A stretch of 42,516 nucleotides of DNA from an uncultured Ruminococcus sp. (GTDB lineage: Bacteria; Bacillota; Clostridia; Oscillospirales; Acutalibacteraceae), in the NCBI GenBank assembly GCA_902779615.1, contig CACZCM010000012.1, positions 51,778 to 94,293 on the forward strand, written 5' to 3'. This document shows, in pieces, positions 24,001 through 32,404 of this stretch; the stretch's first letter is position 1; the number at the start of each line of letters is the position of its first letter. A model generated the notes under the pieces. It saw only the letters and a program-made list of their open reading frames with translations. It was not told where the DNA came from and made no database searches. A program made the translations under genes and the position numbers.

Positions 24001-25248
24001 CTATGCGCAAACAGCCAGCTCCATCGTAAAAGTGATGACCTCGTCCTGAGAATAGCTTACGTAAAGTCTGCCCTTGTGGTTCTTAATTATCATCTGCGCC
24101 ATCGACAGTCCGATCCCGTAGCCTGCTTTTTGGCTGCTGCGAGATGCGTCGCTTCTGTAAAACCTATCAAAAAAACGGTCTATTTCCTCGCGCTTCAGCC
24201 CGCTGCACGTATTCGATACGCTGAAAACAGCCTTCTTCCCCTTCGTTTTCAGCGAAATATCTATCCGCCTGCGATCGTCGGTATATTTTACTGCGTTGTC
24301 GATAAGTATGCCCGCCGCTCTTACTATATCCTCCAGATCTCCCATTACTGCGACCCCAGGCTCGATGTCGGCGGACAGCTTTATGCCCTTGTTCTCTGCC
24401 ACGACCCTGAACGACTCCGCAGAATTTGCAACGATCTCGCTTAAAATAAGCCGCTGCTTTTCCTTCTCCGAAAGCGTCTGCTCATCCATTTTCGACAGCT
24501 CTATCAGTCCCTTCACAAGCTTGCTCATGCGCTCGGTCTGCTGCCTGATATTTGTCAGCCACTTGCTCTCGCCCTCGATCATCTCCATGACCTCGGTGTT
24601 AGATTGAATAATAGCGATCGGAGTTTTCAGCTCGTGACCTGCATCGGTAATAAATCTGCGCTGCTTCTCTCGATTCTCCTCGAACGGCTTCATTACCCGC
24701 CCCGAAAAGATCATCAGCAATACGAACACGATCACTATACAAGATATAATAGTAACAAATGTGATCGTCATCAGCGTATTCGCCGTTACAAGATCTTTCG
24801 AACAGTCTATCCCGATTATCATACGCCCCGATTCAATATCAAAGCAGCCGTAACGATAGCGATCTATGTATCCGTGCTGCTTTCCGCTCTCGGCAATAGT
24901 CTTTATCTGTTCATTAATCGTATCGAGATTCATCAGCGAGATATGACTGTAGTCAGCTTTGTATATTTCGTTATTATCGTCAACATACGCCGCATAATAT
25001 CGCGTTTCATAAGGTGTTTCGGAATGTATAAATCCTCGGCGCTCGTTATCCTTTCCAAAGACGGAGTCGGCATGGTTAAATATTGAGAAGCTGCCGCCGC
25101 TTTGATACAGCAGCTCGATCAGATCATCGGTCTTTTGTGATATCGCTATACGCACACCAATATTCACCGCCGCGAATGCCGCAGTCAGCGTAAGCGTCAT
25201 CAAAGCTATCGCAAGCACGATAAATCTGCGCCTTAACGCATTAAGCAT
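24001..25248 (-). CDS. Sensor histidine kinase, two-component system
   Basis: 415 residues. Membrane segments at about 9-32 and 159-183 frame an extracytoplasmic sensor of roughly 125 residues with no recognised fold. The HisKA domain has the phospho-acceptor H205 in TDAGHELKTPIAII. The HATPase domain has the N box ILIDNAVKYTDD and the G box GYGIGLSMAQMI. It autophosphorylates and passes phosphate to the response regulator encoded just upstream, with which it overlaps by eight bases. There is no HAMP domain apparent. The signal is unknown; a neighbouring CpXC protein in the same operon could be related. Confidence 0.93.
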   Translation of the reverse strand: MLNALRRRFIVLAIALMTLTLTAAFAAVNIGVRIAISQKTDDLIELLYQSGGSFSIFNHADSVFGKDNERRGFIHSETPYETRYYAAYVDDNNEIYKADYSHISLMNLDTINEQIKTIAESGKQHGYIDRYRYGCFDIESGRMIIGIDCSKDLVTANTLMTITFVTIISCIVIVFVLLMIFSGRVMKPFEENREKQRRFITDAGHELKTPIAIIQSNTEVMEMIEGESKWLTNIRQQTERMSKLVKGLIELSKMDEQTLSEKEKQRLILSEIVANSAESFRVVAENKGIKLSADIEPGVAVMGDLEDIVRAAGILIDNAVKYTDDRRRIDISLKTKGKKAVFSVSNTCSGLKREEIDRFFDRFYRSDASRSSQKAGYGIGLSMAQMIIKNHKGRLYVSYSQDEVITFTMELAVCA

Positions 25249-25924
25249 TCCCGATCTCCTCCAGTATATATCCCCGTCCTCTCAGCGCTGATATCTGAAT
25301 GTTTGCGTTCAGCGCGCCAAGCTTCTTTCTGAGATACGAAATATAGACCCAAACGACGTTGACCTCTGCCTCGCTGTCATACCCCCAGATCCTCGTCATA
25401 AAGCTTTCGGTGGATACAGGGTGATCTCTGTTTTTCATCAGCATTTCCATCATAAGGTATTCTTTTTTCGAAAGACGTATCTCGCCGTTAGCGGTAGAAA
25501 GCTCAAAGGTCACCCGATTAAGCGTAACATTACCCATAGTCAGATCATCGGGGATCATTTCGCCGCGTCTGCGAACAAGCGCGGCAACTCTCGCGATGAA
25601 TTCGGGCATGGCAAACGGCTTTGCAAGATAATCGTCTGCGCCTGCGTTCAGCCCCTCGACCTTGTCGGCGACCTCGGATTTCGCAGTCAGCAGAAGGACC
25701 GGCGTGCTTATCCCCCGCTGTCTTAGCTCGCGCAGTACCTCGATCCCGCTTATCTTCGGCATCATGACGTCAAGAATTATACCGTCATACTGCTCGCCTG
25801 CATCTATATAATCAAGCGCCTCCTGCCCGTCGCTCACACTGTCGACAAGATAATTCCTGCGCTTTAAAATTTCGGTAACAGCCTCGCTCATCGCAGGCTC
25901 GTCCTCTGCATACAACAGCTTCAT
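25241..25924 (-). CDS. OmpR/PhoB-family response regulator
   Basis: 227 residues. The receiver domain has acidic pocket residues in YAEDEP, phospho-acceptor D52 (ILDVMMP), T in LLLTAK and K in LAKPF. The C-terminal winged helix (about 130-225) has the usual ELSTANGEIRLSKKEYLMME and VVWVYISYLRKKLG. It should bind DNA when phosphorylated by the kinase downstream. Its start lies three bases after the CpXC gene stop, with AAGGGG inside that gene's end as ribosome-binding site, so the three genes form one operon. Confidence 0.95.
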   Translation of the reverse strand: MKLLYAEDEPAMSEAVTEILKRRNYLVDSVSDGQEALDYIDAGEQYDGIILDVMMPKISGIEVLRELRQRGISTPVLLLTAKSEVADKVEGLNAGADDYLAKPFAMPEFIARVAALVRRRGEMIPDDLTMGNVTLNRVTFELSTANGEIRLSKKEYLMMEMLMKNRDHPVSTESFMTRIWGYDSEAEVNVVWVYISYLRKKLGALNANIQISALRGRGYILEEIGNA

Positions 25925-25927
25925 ATT

Positions 25928-26602
25928 TTACCCCTTCATACTGATGACGAGCGCCGCTGCCCAATCATCGTCGATAACGAAAACTCTGTCTTCGGCGTAG
26001 CTTGCCTTTCCGCCGTATTCATCTTCGATCTTTTTATATATGCTCATTGACGCCGAAGCATTCCACGATTTGCCTTTTTTGGTGAATATCTCTATTTTTT
26101 TATCGCCGTTGTTATTCGAAAAGAACACCGCTGCGACCTCATCGCCGTCCTTAATGCTCAGCTGCACCTGCTTTGCGTAATGCAGCTTCATTATCTCTAT
26201 TATTTTATCGTCAAGTCCGCTGTCGAAGATCATGATCTTCTCGCGCAGCTGATCGGGCGACAACACGATCCTCTGACGGCAGCCCACATCTACAGCCTCG
26301 CCGTTTTCGTCCTCAACAAGATCGTTCTTACTGGACTTGAAATATTCGGAAACATGATTTATCTCACTCTCCTCATATACGAGCCATATCATATAATTTT
26401 TTTCGGTATCATTATACAGCATAGGAAATCCGATTCGGCTGACATTGCCGCAGGCTTTGCATTTCGCCGTAAAAAGCGACCCGTCAAGGATCTTGACCTT
26501 CTGCTGCGGGTTTTTTGCGCCGTTTACTGCACTCCACTGCTCCGCCTCAACGTTAGCATTGCATTTGGGGCACTTAAAATTGACCTTCGACCGCATTGAC
26601 AT
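25928..26602 (-). CDS. CpXC-domain protein
   Basis: 224 residues. The N-terminus carries two zinc-ribbon-like pairs, CPKC (C11, C14) and CKAC (C50, C53), separated by NGAKNPQQKVKILDGSLF; this is the CpXC domain, a family of unknown function found in Firmicutes. The rest has no recognised motif and ends with a mixed alpha/beta segment. ATG 26602 follows AAGGAGGGACAG. It leads an operon with the response regulator and kinase. It has no signal peptide, so it is probably cytoplasmic. The function is unknown; a role in signalling is only suggested by position. Confidence 0.8.
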   Translation of the reverse strand: MSMRSKVNFKCPKCNANVEAEQWSAVNGAKNPQQKVKILDGSLFTAKCKACGNVSRIGFPMLYNDTEKNYMIWLVYEESEINHVSEYFKSSKNDLVEDENGEAVDVGCRQRIVLSPDQLREKIMIFDSGLDDKIIEIMKLHYAKQVQLSIKDGDEVAAVFFSNNNGDKKIEIFTKKGKSWNASASMSIYKKIEDEYGGKASYAEDRVFVIDDDWAAALVISMKG

Positions 26603-26735
26603 TACGCTGTCCCTCCTTAATAATATATCTAATATTACGAATGAGTTGTGAATTCAATAACTTATCAACCGGTTTTCATCGCAGCCAAAGCTGCATTTGG
26701 CAGTTCGATCAATAAGCACAAACGCATCACGCAAT

Positions 26736-27941
26736 TTATCCGTTAAACATTACCTTCTCATTATTGAATAGCTTTGTCAAAACAAATATTCCCACACCAG
26801 ACAACACAATATTTGTGCCCGCCGCGATCAGAAGATGACCCGCCTGCACCGAAAATGTGAATATCTCCGTAAATCCGATCACCGTTCCGTATATCGGTAT
26901 ACAAAGGCTCGCTGCACTAACATCCTTAGGAGTTACATTTATAGACATAAAGCTAGCAAGCATCACCGTCATCATGAGCGGCATAACGAGAGTACTCGCC
27001 TCTTTGACGCTTTTTGCGATAGTTGACAGTATCGATATCAATGTAATAAGCAGCATCACCGCAGTGATTATCAAAAGCATGAGTTTAATGTAATCGCTAA
27101 TTTTATATACATCGGCAGAGATATTCCCGATACTGCCGCCCTCTATGTCCACTGACGACATCAGCGTGGGTACCGACAAAAAGATCCCGACAAAGCTTGA
27201 AATACCCCCCAGCAGCGCCATCAGCGACAGCGCCATCAGCTTCCCCAAGATTATCTGCGAACGAGGCACCGGCGTTATCAGCAATGCGCAGATCGTGCCC
27301 CTTTCCTTCTCGCCTGCAATGCTCTCCGGCGCGAGTGACGCGCACGATGTGTACATAAGCGTCATCAGAAGGATCGGCAAGATCGACCCGAGAATACTTC
27401 CGGCGGTATCCTCCGATGTTGCCAGATCATACGACTCCTCTTTTCCGCTATTGTTGATGTCAAATACATTGCTGAGCGAATCCTCCAAGACATCAAGCGT
27501 TGACACCAGCTTCATGTATGCCTGCGATGAATTGATATCGGCGGAATTATAGTATATCTCCACATTAGGCACTTCATCTGCGCCGAGCTTGCTTACGTAT
27601 TCATCAAGGGCATTTTCAAAGTCATCGGGAAAAACTGCCAGAATCGAATAATCTCCGTCTGCAACGCCCTGCTTTATCTTTTCGGTTTCATCTGAAGAAA
27701 TATGCTGCACCTCGAATTCGCTTTGCGCCAGCATTTCCTCGATATACTGAGGCATATTGACCGCCGCCGCTTTGAACGACTTTACCTCCTCGGTCATCAT
27801 TGCAGACATTGCCATTCCCATTACCGTATACAGAATATATATCAGCAGTCCCGGCATTATCACCGCCGTAAAAAGCAGCCGTTTGTCGCCGATAAAGTGG
27901 CTCATTTCTTTTCTGAATACGACCCAAGCGCCGTTTTTCAC
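26736..27941 (-). CDS. ABC-2 type export permease, NatB-like
   Basis: 401 residues. One membrane segment near the N-terminus (about 23-46) is followed by a large extracytoplasmic loop (about 50-185) and five or so further membrane segments, the layout of NatB/ABC-2 permeases. The loop and the SIAGEKERGTICALLITPVPR coupling region are typical. It starts with GTG at 27941, overlapping the ATPase stop (GTGA), with GGTGAG as ribosome-binding site. With its ATPase it would export Na+, a drug or a peptide; NatAB of Bacillus exports Na+. The neighbouring antiporter makes sodium the best guess. Confidence 0.82.
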   Translation of the reverse strand: MKNGAWVVFRKEMSHFIGDKRLLFTAVIMPGLLIYILYTVMGMAMSAMMTEEVKSFKAAAVNMPQYIEEMLAQSEFEVQHISSDETEKIKQGVADGDYSILAVFPDDFENALDEYVSKLGADEVPNVEIYYNSADINSSQAYMKLVSTLDVLEDSLSNVFDINNSGKEESYDLATSEDTAGSILGSILPILLMTLMYTSCASLAPESIAGEKERGTICALLITPVPRSQIILGKLMALSLMALLGGISSFVGIFLSVPTLMSSVDIEGGSIGNISADVYKISDYIKLMLLIITAVMLLITLISILSTIAKSVKEASTLVMPLMMTVMLASFMSINVTPKDVSAASLCIPIYGTVIGFTEIFTFSVQAGHLLIAAGTNIVLSGVGIFVLTKLFNNEKVMFNG

Positions 27942-28720
27942 TGCGTCTCACCGCCTTTTTCATTATATAGACGAAAGAACAAGTCTTCGAGCGATTCGCT
28001 TTTCGTCAGCTCCGAAAGCTCGCCGCACATCACCATTTTTCCGTCGTTGATGATCCCTACTCTGTCACACACCTTCTCGATCAGGCTGAATATATGGGTT
28101 GAGATTATCACGGTTTTTCCCTGCATACGCAGCTGCGTCAAAAAGTCTGTCACGACCTTCGCCGTGATAACGTCAAGACCATTTGTCGGTTCATCAAATA
28201 TAACGACCTTCGGATCATGAGCGACCGCCGTCACAAGCGACACCTTCTGCTTCATGCCCGTCGAAAGATCGGCGACCTTCGTAAATGCAAACTTATCGAT
28301 CCCAAAACGCTCGAACAGCTCCTGTTTGCGGCTGATACGCTTTTCATCGTCAACACCGTGCATATTGCAGAAAAAATCAAATAAATAATCAGGCGTAAAG
28401 AACTCCTCAAGCTTCACCTCGCTCGTCAGAAATCCGATCCGCCGCCTGACCTCAAACGGTTCGCCGATCACGCTCTTTCCATCGATATAAGCGTTCCCGC
28501 CGTCGGGCTTGAGGATCGTTGAAAGTACCCTCAGCGTGGTGGTTTTTCCTGCGCCGTTAGGTCCCAGAAGACCGAAGATCTCCCCCTCAAATGCCGAAAA
28601 CGAAAGTCCGTTCACCGCTATGATCCGACTTTCGGTCAGCTTCCGAACTTTTCTCTGCTTAGCCGAAAGCCTGAAGCTTTTTGTAATGTTCTCTACCTTA
28701 ATAATTTCATTGTTATTCAT
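27938..28720 (-). CDS. ABC transporter ATP-binding protein, NatA-like
   Basis: 260 residues. Walker A is GPNGAGKTT at 53-61, the signature is LSTGMKQKVSL, Walker B is VVIFDEPTNGLD and the switch is STHIF. The wording (LSTGMKQKVSLVTAVAHDPK, EPTNGLDVITAK) is that of the NatA subgroup of exporters. A basic insert at residues 14-35 (KSFRLSAKQRKVRKLTESR) precedes the first strand of the ATPase core, as in NatA. It is coupled to the permease by a four-base overlap. It lies 45 bases after the antiporter on the same strand, so the three may be one transcript. Confidence 0.9.
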   Translation of the reverse strand: MNNNEIIKVENITKSFRLSAKQRKVRKLTESRIIAVNGLSFSAFEGEIFGLLGPNGAGKTTTLRVLSTILKPDGGNAYIDGKSVIGEPFEVRRRIGFLTSEVKLEEFFTPDYLFDFFCNMHGVDDEKRISRKQELFERFGIDKFAFTKVADLSTGMKQKVSLVTAVAHDPKVVIFDEPTNGLDVITAKVVTDFLTQLRMQGKTVIISTHIFSLIEKVCDRVGIINDGKMVMCGELSELTKSESLEDLFFRLYNEKGGETQ

Positions 28721-28765
28721 CAGTTATCACCCCGACTGCTGCAAGATGCATAGCATTTTTGTTGA

Positions 28766-30085
28766 TTACTCCGAGGCAGCCGTTTTCTGTCCGAAGGCCG
28801 CTACAGAAACGTAGTCCTCGGTATCGACCGTGCTGTCGTGTCCGTCGTTTGCGTCATGATCCTTTAACAGGAGCTTGAGGAATATCGGGCAGAGTATCGA
28901 TGTCGATATAATTAGCATGATCGTTGCAAAAAGCGGGTCTATCCCCTCAAGCTTTCCGCCTTCAAAGTAGATCAGCCATGCTGCCGTGGAGTATACAGCC
29001 AGCGCGACTTCGCCTCTGGCTATCATTCCGCAGCCGATCGCCACAGCCTGTTTGCCCTTAAAGCCCATTATCCTTGCCGTGCCGCCGCAGCCTATCACTT
29101 TTGATATTATTCCGACCGAAACAAACGCAAGCGCAAACCATATATCTTCGATCTTAAAATTGCTGAAATCTGCGCTGATCCCAATAAATGCAAAAAATAT
29201 CGGTGAGAATATCATATATCCGTTTACAAGTATTTTTTTGTCAACGAATTTTGTGTCACTGAGTCCGCTGAGCATTACGCCCGCCATATATGCGCCCGTA
29301 ATAGCAGCGATACCAAAGAATTTCTCCGCGCAAAACGCGTATATAAAACACATCGACAAAGCAAAAATACCGGTGCGGCGCTTATGAGGATATTTTTTCG
29401 ATATCCACTTGAAAATTATTCTCATGACCGTTCCCAGTCCGATCGAGAAAATAAAGAACAGCGCAGCCTTCAGCAGCGTAAACACAGGATTGCCGCCGCC
29501 CTTGAGTGATGTGATAAGGCTCAGCACAATGATCCCGATAACATCATCGATGATCGCTGCGCTGAGTATCGTTGTGCCGAGCTTCGTGTTCAGTCTTCCC
29601 AATTCACGCAGCGTTTCGACTGTTATGCCAACGCTTGTTGCGGTCAGTATGCAGCCCACAAACAGCGCATTCATCAGCTTTTCGGGCGTATGTATCGTTT
29701 CGGGTATTCCTCCCATAAACAGCGCCGCTGTCAGCGAACCCAAACCAAGCGGCACAACGACGCCCAGCAATGCGATCATTGTTGATGCGAAGCCGCTTGT
29801 TTTTAAGTCGCTGAGGTTTGTTTCAAGCCCGCTTGAAAACAATATCAAAACAACTCCGATCTGCGAAAATGTGCTGAGAACGTCCATCTCAATTTCGCTC
29901 GGCGCAATTATCCCGTTGAAGCTTCCGGGGAGCTGCGAGAAAATCGCAGGCCCGATCAGCAACCCTGCAATAACCATGCCGACTACCTGCGGAAGACCCA
30001 GCTTTCGGGTGGTCATGCCCAGCAGCTTTGTGGCAAAAAGTATAATTGCCAAATAATAAATAATTTTCAGTGCGTCAAATTCCAT
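28766..30085 (-). CDS. CPA2-family monovalent cation:proton antiporter
   Basis: 439 residues and about 12-13 membrane segments. The core has two adjacent aspartates, D180-D181, in AAIIDDVIGII, the DD signature of electrogenic Na+/2H+ exchangers such as NapA; the K+/H+ KefB type has QD/ND-like variants. PQVVGMVIAGLLIGP and ARGEVALAVYSTA are further family marks. No C-terminal RCK/TrkA domain is present. It would use the proton gradient to expel Na+ (or Li+) at the membrane. A good promoter lies upstream (30136-30164), and the NatAB-like pair follows it downstream. Confidence 0.9.
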   Translation of the reverse strand: MEFDALKIIYYLAIILFATKLLGMTTRKLGLPQVVGMVIAGLLIGPAIFSQLPGSFNGIIAPSEIEMDVLSTFSQIGVVLILFSSGLETNLSDLKTSGFASTMIALLGVVVPLGLGSLTAALFMGGIPETIHTPEKLMNALFVGCILTATSVGITVETLRELGRLNTKLGTTILSAAIIDDVIGIIVLSLITSLKGGGNPVFTLLKAALFFIFSIGLGTVMRIIFKWISKKYPHKRRTGIFALSMCFIYAFCAEKFFGIAAITGAYMAGVMLSGLSDTKFVDKKILVNGYMIFSPIFFAFIGISADFSNFKIEDIWFALAFVSVGIISKVIGCGGTARIMGFKGKQAVAIGCGMIARGEVALAVYSTAAWLIYFEGGKLEGIDPLFATIMLIISTSILCPIFLKLLLKDHDANDGHDSTVDTEDYVSVAAFGQKTAASE

Positions 30086-30135
30086 TTCTTTTAGTGCTCT
30101 TTTCTTTTGTTGATTTGAGGCTAGCTCACTTTTTT

Positions 30136-30164
30136 ATTATACTACATTAATTATCCAATTGCAA
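30136..30164 (-). promoter_or_regulatory. Promoter of the antiporter gene
   Basis: Minus-strand TTGCAA (30164-30159), a 17-base spacer and TATAAT (30141-30136), about 50 bases before the ATG. Confidence 0.75.
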
Positions 30165-30245
30165 TATTTGATGCCGTACGATCCACGGCTTTTGAAAACA
30201 ACTCCGCTAACAGATCAAAAATCCCAATTTTCTTTCTTAAATGTA

Positions 30246-30274
30246 GTGACAAATCGCCTTTTTTGAGTTATAAT
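30246..30274 (+). promoter_or_regulatory. Promoter of the hypothetical gene at 30315
   Basis: GTGACA (30246-30251), a 17-base spacer and TATAAT (30269-30274), about 40 bases before the start codon, with AAAGGAAAT as ribosome-binding site. Confidence 0.7.
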
Positions 30275-30314
30275 ATCTTTTATGATGACATCGTTTTAAA
30301 GAAAGGAAATTTAT

Positions 30315-31145
30315 ATGGCTACTATCGAAAAGGCTTTTGAGATCGTAAATACAAAAGTCAACGCCGCCCTCTCACATCAGGGCTATACATCACGCAACGT
30401 GACATCGAGTAATCCGAACGAGCTTGTTTCTCTCTACACCGGCGAGGAAACAGCGTATTCCGTTATTTACTACAAGGACAAAAAGCATATGGTAATGCGC
30501 TCGTGCGATATGGTCGACAACGCTCCCGATAACGAGTGGAAAACTATTGCCACATGGATGTTTGATCCCGCTGCTGATTCAGAAAAAGAAGCCGAATCTA
30601 TCGGCAACGACTTTGTTGACAATGTATCTTCGCCTGTTTTCAAGCAAGCCGCACGCCCAAAGAAGAAAAAGAAGAAAGACTCCGACGACGGCAGCGGCGA
30701 TCCGGTATTTTTCTCAAAAAGACTTATAAACGTTTTCCCCGAGCTGCGTGACGAGATACGTGACGAGCAGGATTCATACGAAGAATTTCGAGCTGTTACT
30801 TTTACAAGGGAACACATTGTTCCGAAGGTTCACGAGCTTTTGTCATCGGGTACGGATTCGGAGATCGACAAGCTTTCCGAGATACTCTCTGCGCAGTATT
30901 CATACGGAGATATCGACACCCGCCCGCTTATCACGATCGTGATCCTCAACTCAATAACTGAGCAGACGCAGAAAGACTCCATCAAGCGCAATATGTCTGA
31001 CGACCTCCTCAAGGCATGGGCGGCAGCCGAAAAGTACAGAGGTAAAAAGGTCAAGCCTGCAAAGCAGAAAAAACAATCGCTCATGCAAAAACTCATGGCG
31101 GAAAGCATTGATAATCAAAAAGCTTACAACGAAGGTCGTTTGTAA
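30315..31145 (+). CDS. Hypothetical cytoplasmic protein with lysine-rich linker
   Basis: 276 residues and not recognised. Residues 1-108 look like a compact alpha/beta domain (AFEIVNTKVNAALSHQGYTS, then YTGEETAYSVIYY), followed by a lysine-rich hinge (PKKKKKKDSDDGSGD, about 114-128). A mainly helical second domain follows (about 130-245), with a basic tail. There is no signal peptide or membrane segment. It has a strong promoter, ribosome-binding site and terminator of its own, so it is a real monocistronic gene. The neighbours (antiporter, divergent) do not reveal a role. Confidence 0.85.
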   Translation: MATIEKAFEIVNTKVNAALSHQGYTSRNVTSSNPNELVSLYTGEETAYSVIYYKDKKHMVMRSCDMVDNAPDNEWKTIATWMFDPAADSEKEAESIGNDFVDNVSSPVFKQAARPKKKKKKDSDDGSGDPVFFSKRLINVFPELRDEIRDEQDSYEEFRAVTFTREHIVPKVHELLSSGTDSEIDKLSEILSAQYSYGDIDTRPLITIVILNSITEQTQKDSIKRNMSDDLLKAWAAAEKYRGKKVKPAKQKKQSLMQKLMAESIDNQKAYNEGRL

Positions 31146-31166
31146 TTATTTGTACAATAATAATTG

Positions 31167-31191
31167 AGGCGGGGAATTCCCGCCTTTTTTA
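31167..31191 (+). terminator. Terminator of the hypothetical gene
   Basis: AGGCGGG (31167-31173) pairs with CCCGCCT (31179-31185), followed by TTTTTAA. Confidence 0.9.
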
Positions 31192-31195
31192 ATGC

Positions 31196-31308
31196 CTTGC
31201 TTATTAAATGCTCTGCTTTCCAGAAACAGTAATAAGACGTAGGCTTGTGTGTTCAGTAGGAGATCTATACCCCCACTGAATGTGAGATAACCCCGCGCCG
31301 CCCTGAAT
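31196..31308 (+). repeat. Family 2 palindromic repeat, copy 6
   Basis: AAATGCTCTGCTTTCCAG, GACGTAGGCTTGTGTGTTCA, GTAGGAGATCTATACCCCC and ACTGAATGTGAGATAACCC follow the family order. The 31146-31616 gap contains this copy, the preceding terminator, the hairpin at 31329 and no gene. Confidence 0.75.
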
Positions 31309-31328
31309 TATCCTCCGGATTTATATAA

Positions 31329-31364
31329 GCAGAGCAGGGAATGATCGCTCATTCCCTGCTCTGC
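31329..31364. terminator. Perfect 16-bp stem with TCGC tetraloop, terminator-like
   Basis: GCAGAGCAGGGAATGA (31329-31344) and TCATTCCCTGCTCTGC (31349-31364) are exact complements around TCGC. There is no long T-run on either side; the minus strand continues TTATATAAATCC. It lies in the gap between two convergent genes and may stop both, or be an RNA structure of its own. Confidence 0.5.
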
Positions 31365-31616
31365 CGAAAATTGAATATAGGAGTTATAACAAGAGATACA
31401 GTTACAGTTCTCAGAATCAATGCAGTGTGAAACGGAAATACACATTACATTAGTTTTATTATAAGATGATTTAATGAGGTTGTCAAGACGAATTTTGCGA
31501 TTAAATGTGACGGATTTCTGAAATTTAACAACAGATAACTTGCAAGATCAGATTTGTATTATTTCTTATATCTGAGATTTCTTATCATTATATTTACTAA
31601 AATACGCCATTACGTC

Positions 31617-32066
31617 TCAGTCACGGCGTATTTTTCTTCTTATTCGCTTGATCCTTTCTCTCATATGGATCAGCTCGGCTCTCAGCGGAAAAAGATCGAC
31701 CCACAAATGCGCATATATCCGACAAACGATCCCGTCTGTCTTCAATTCGCGCTTGCCGTCACGAATAACGGCTGTCAATACGCCGAGAATGTCCTCGTCT
31801 TTTATACCGTATTCCTTGATGCGGCAGTTGTCGCCAACGATCACATAGTCGTTCTGACGAACCTGAATTATGCGGTGCAGAACATATCTGTCCCCGCTTT
31901 TATACAAAACAGGATCATATTTTTTCAGCCGCTCCTCGCCCCTGCGTTCTATGACCATAACATCTCGCCCTTGCCGCAGAAGCGGAAGCATGCTCGTTCC
32001 CGAATTTATAGCAACAAGTCTGCCTTCTCTTTGGAGTATCTCTTCATACGTCTTAGTTTCACTCAT
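31617..32066 (-). CDS. Soluble S24/S26 (SipW-like) serine peptidase
   Basis: 149 residues. GTSMLPLL contains the likely nucleophile S25; DPVLYKSGDRYVLHRI supplies H64 in the position of the histidine base of the SipW/ER-type signal peptidases; VGDNCRIKEYG is the usual third box. Unlike signal peptidases, I find no clear membrane segment at either end, and the tail is a basic helix (RERIKRIRRKIRRD). It therefore looks cytoplasmic or peripheral. It overlaps the PqqD-like gene by eight bases, so the two products probably act together. Substrate unknown; a RiPP leader peptide is an attractive guess. Confidence 0.8.
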   Translation of the reverse strand: MSETKTYEEILQREGRLVAINSGTSMLPLLRQGRDVMVIERRGEERLKKYDPVLYKSGDRYVLHRIIQVRQNDYVIVGDNCRIKEYGIKDEDILGVLTAVIRDGKRELKTDGIVCRIYAHLWVDLFPLRAELIHMRERIKRIRRKIRRD

Positions 32067-32325
32067 CTACTGCACCAATGCTGCGCAGCTTGTCAATTAT
32101 CGAATTTACATCTCGCAATGCGGTATCGCTGTCTACATCATATTCACTGCACAGCGACTCGGCGATCTCCTCCGCAGTTGTCTCGTTTTTGAGCTTATTC
32201 ACAATAAATGCTGCCGTTTCATTGCTTCGTATCATTCCATGGAACAGCTTAGCCGCAGGTCCTGCCGCTACCATCAACTGTTCTCCGTCCGTTTCATACG
32301 TAACAAAACCTTTTTTCAGCTTCAA
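32059..32325 (-). CDS. PqqD-like RiPP recognition element protein
   Basis: 88 residues, a stand-alone winged-helix RRE. The N-terminal beta hairpin (GFVTYETDGEQLMVAAG) is followed by LFHGMIRSNETAAFIVNKL, then ETTAEEIAESLCSEYDVD, DTALRDVNSIIDKLRSIG. It starts with TTG at 32325, supported by GAGGAGG eight bases upstream. Such proteins bind the leader peptide of RiPP precursors for a modifying or cleaving enzyme. No radical SAM or cyclase enzyme is adjacent; the overlapping partner is a peptidase, as in lasso-peptide B1/B2 pairs. Function in this context is inferred. Confidence 0.8.
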   Translation of the reverse strand: MKLKKGFVTYETDGEQLMVAAGPAAKLFHGMIRSNETAAFIVNKLKNETTAEEIAESLCSEYDVDSDTALRDVNSIIDKLRSIGAVDE

Positions 32326-32340
32326 CTCAGCGCCTCCTCT

Positions 32341-32374
32341 AAAAAACGGGAGATGCCGTTATCCGCCATCTCCC
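32341..32374 (-). terminator. Terminator between the LCP gene and the pqqD-like gene
   Basis: On the minus strand GGGAGATG (32374-32367) pairs with CATCTCCC (32355-32348), followed by GTTTTTT. It separates the sortase/LCP operon from the pqqD-peptidase pair, or attenuates read-through into it. A smaller CCCCGAATCGGGG hairpin precedes it. Confidence 0.8.
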
Positions 32375-32404
32375 AACACGCACCCCGAATCGGGGATATT
32401 TCGT

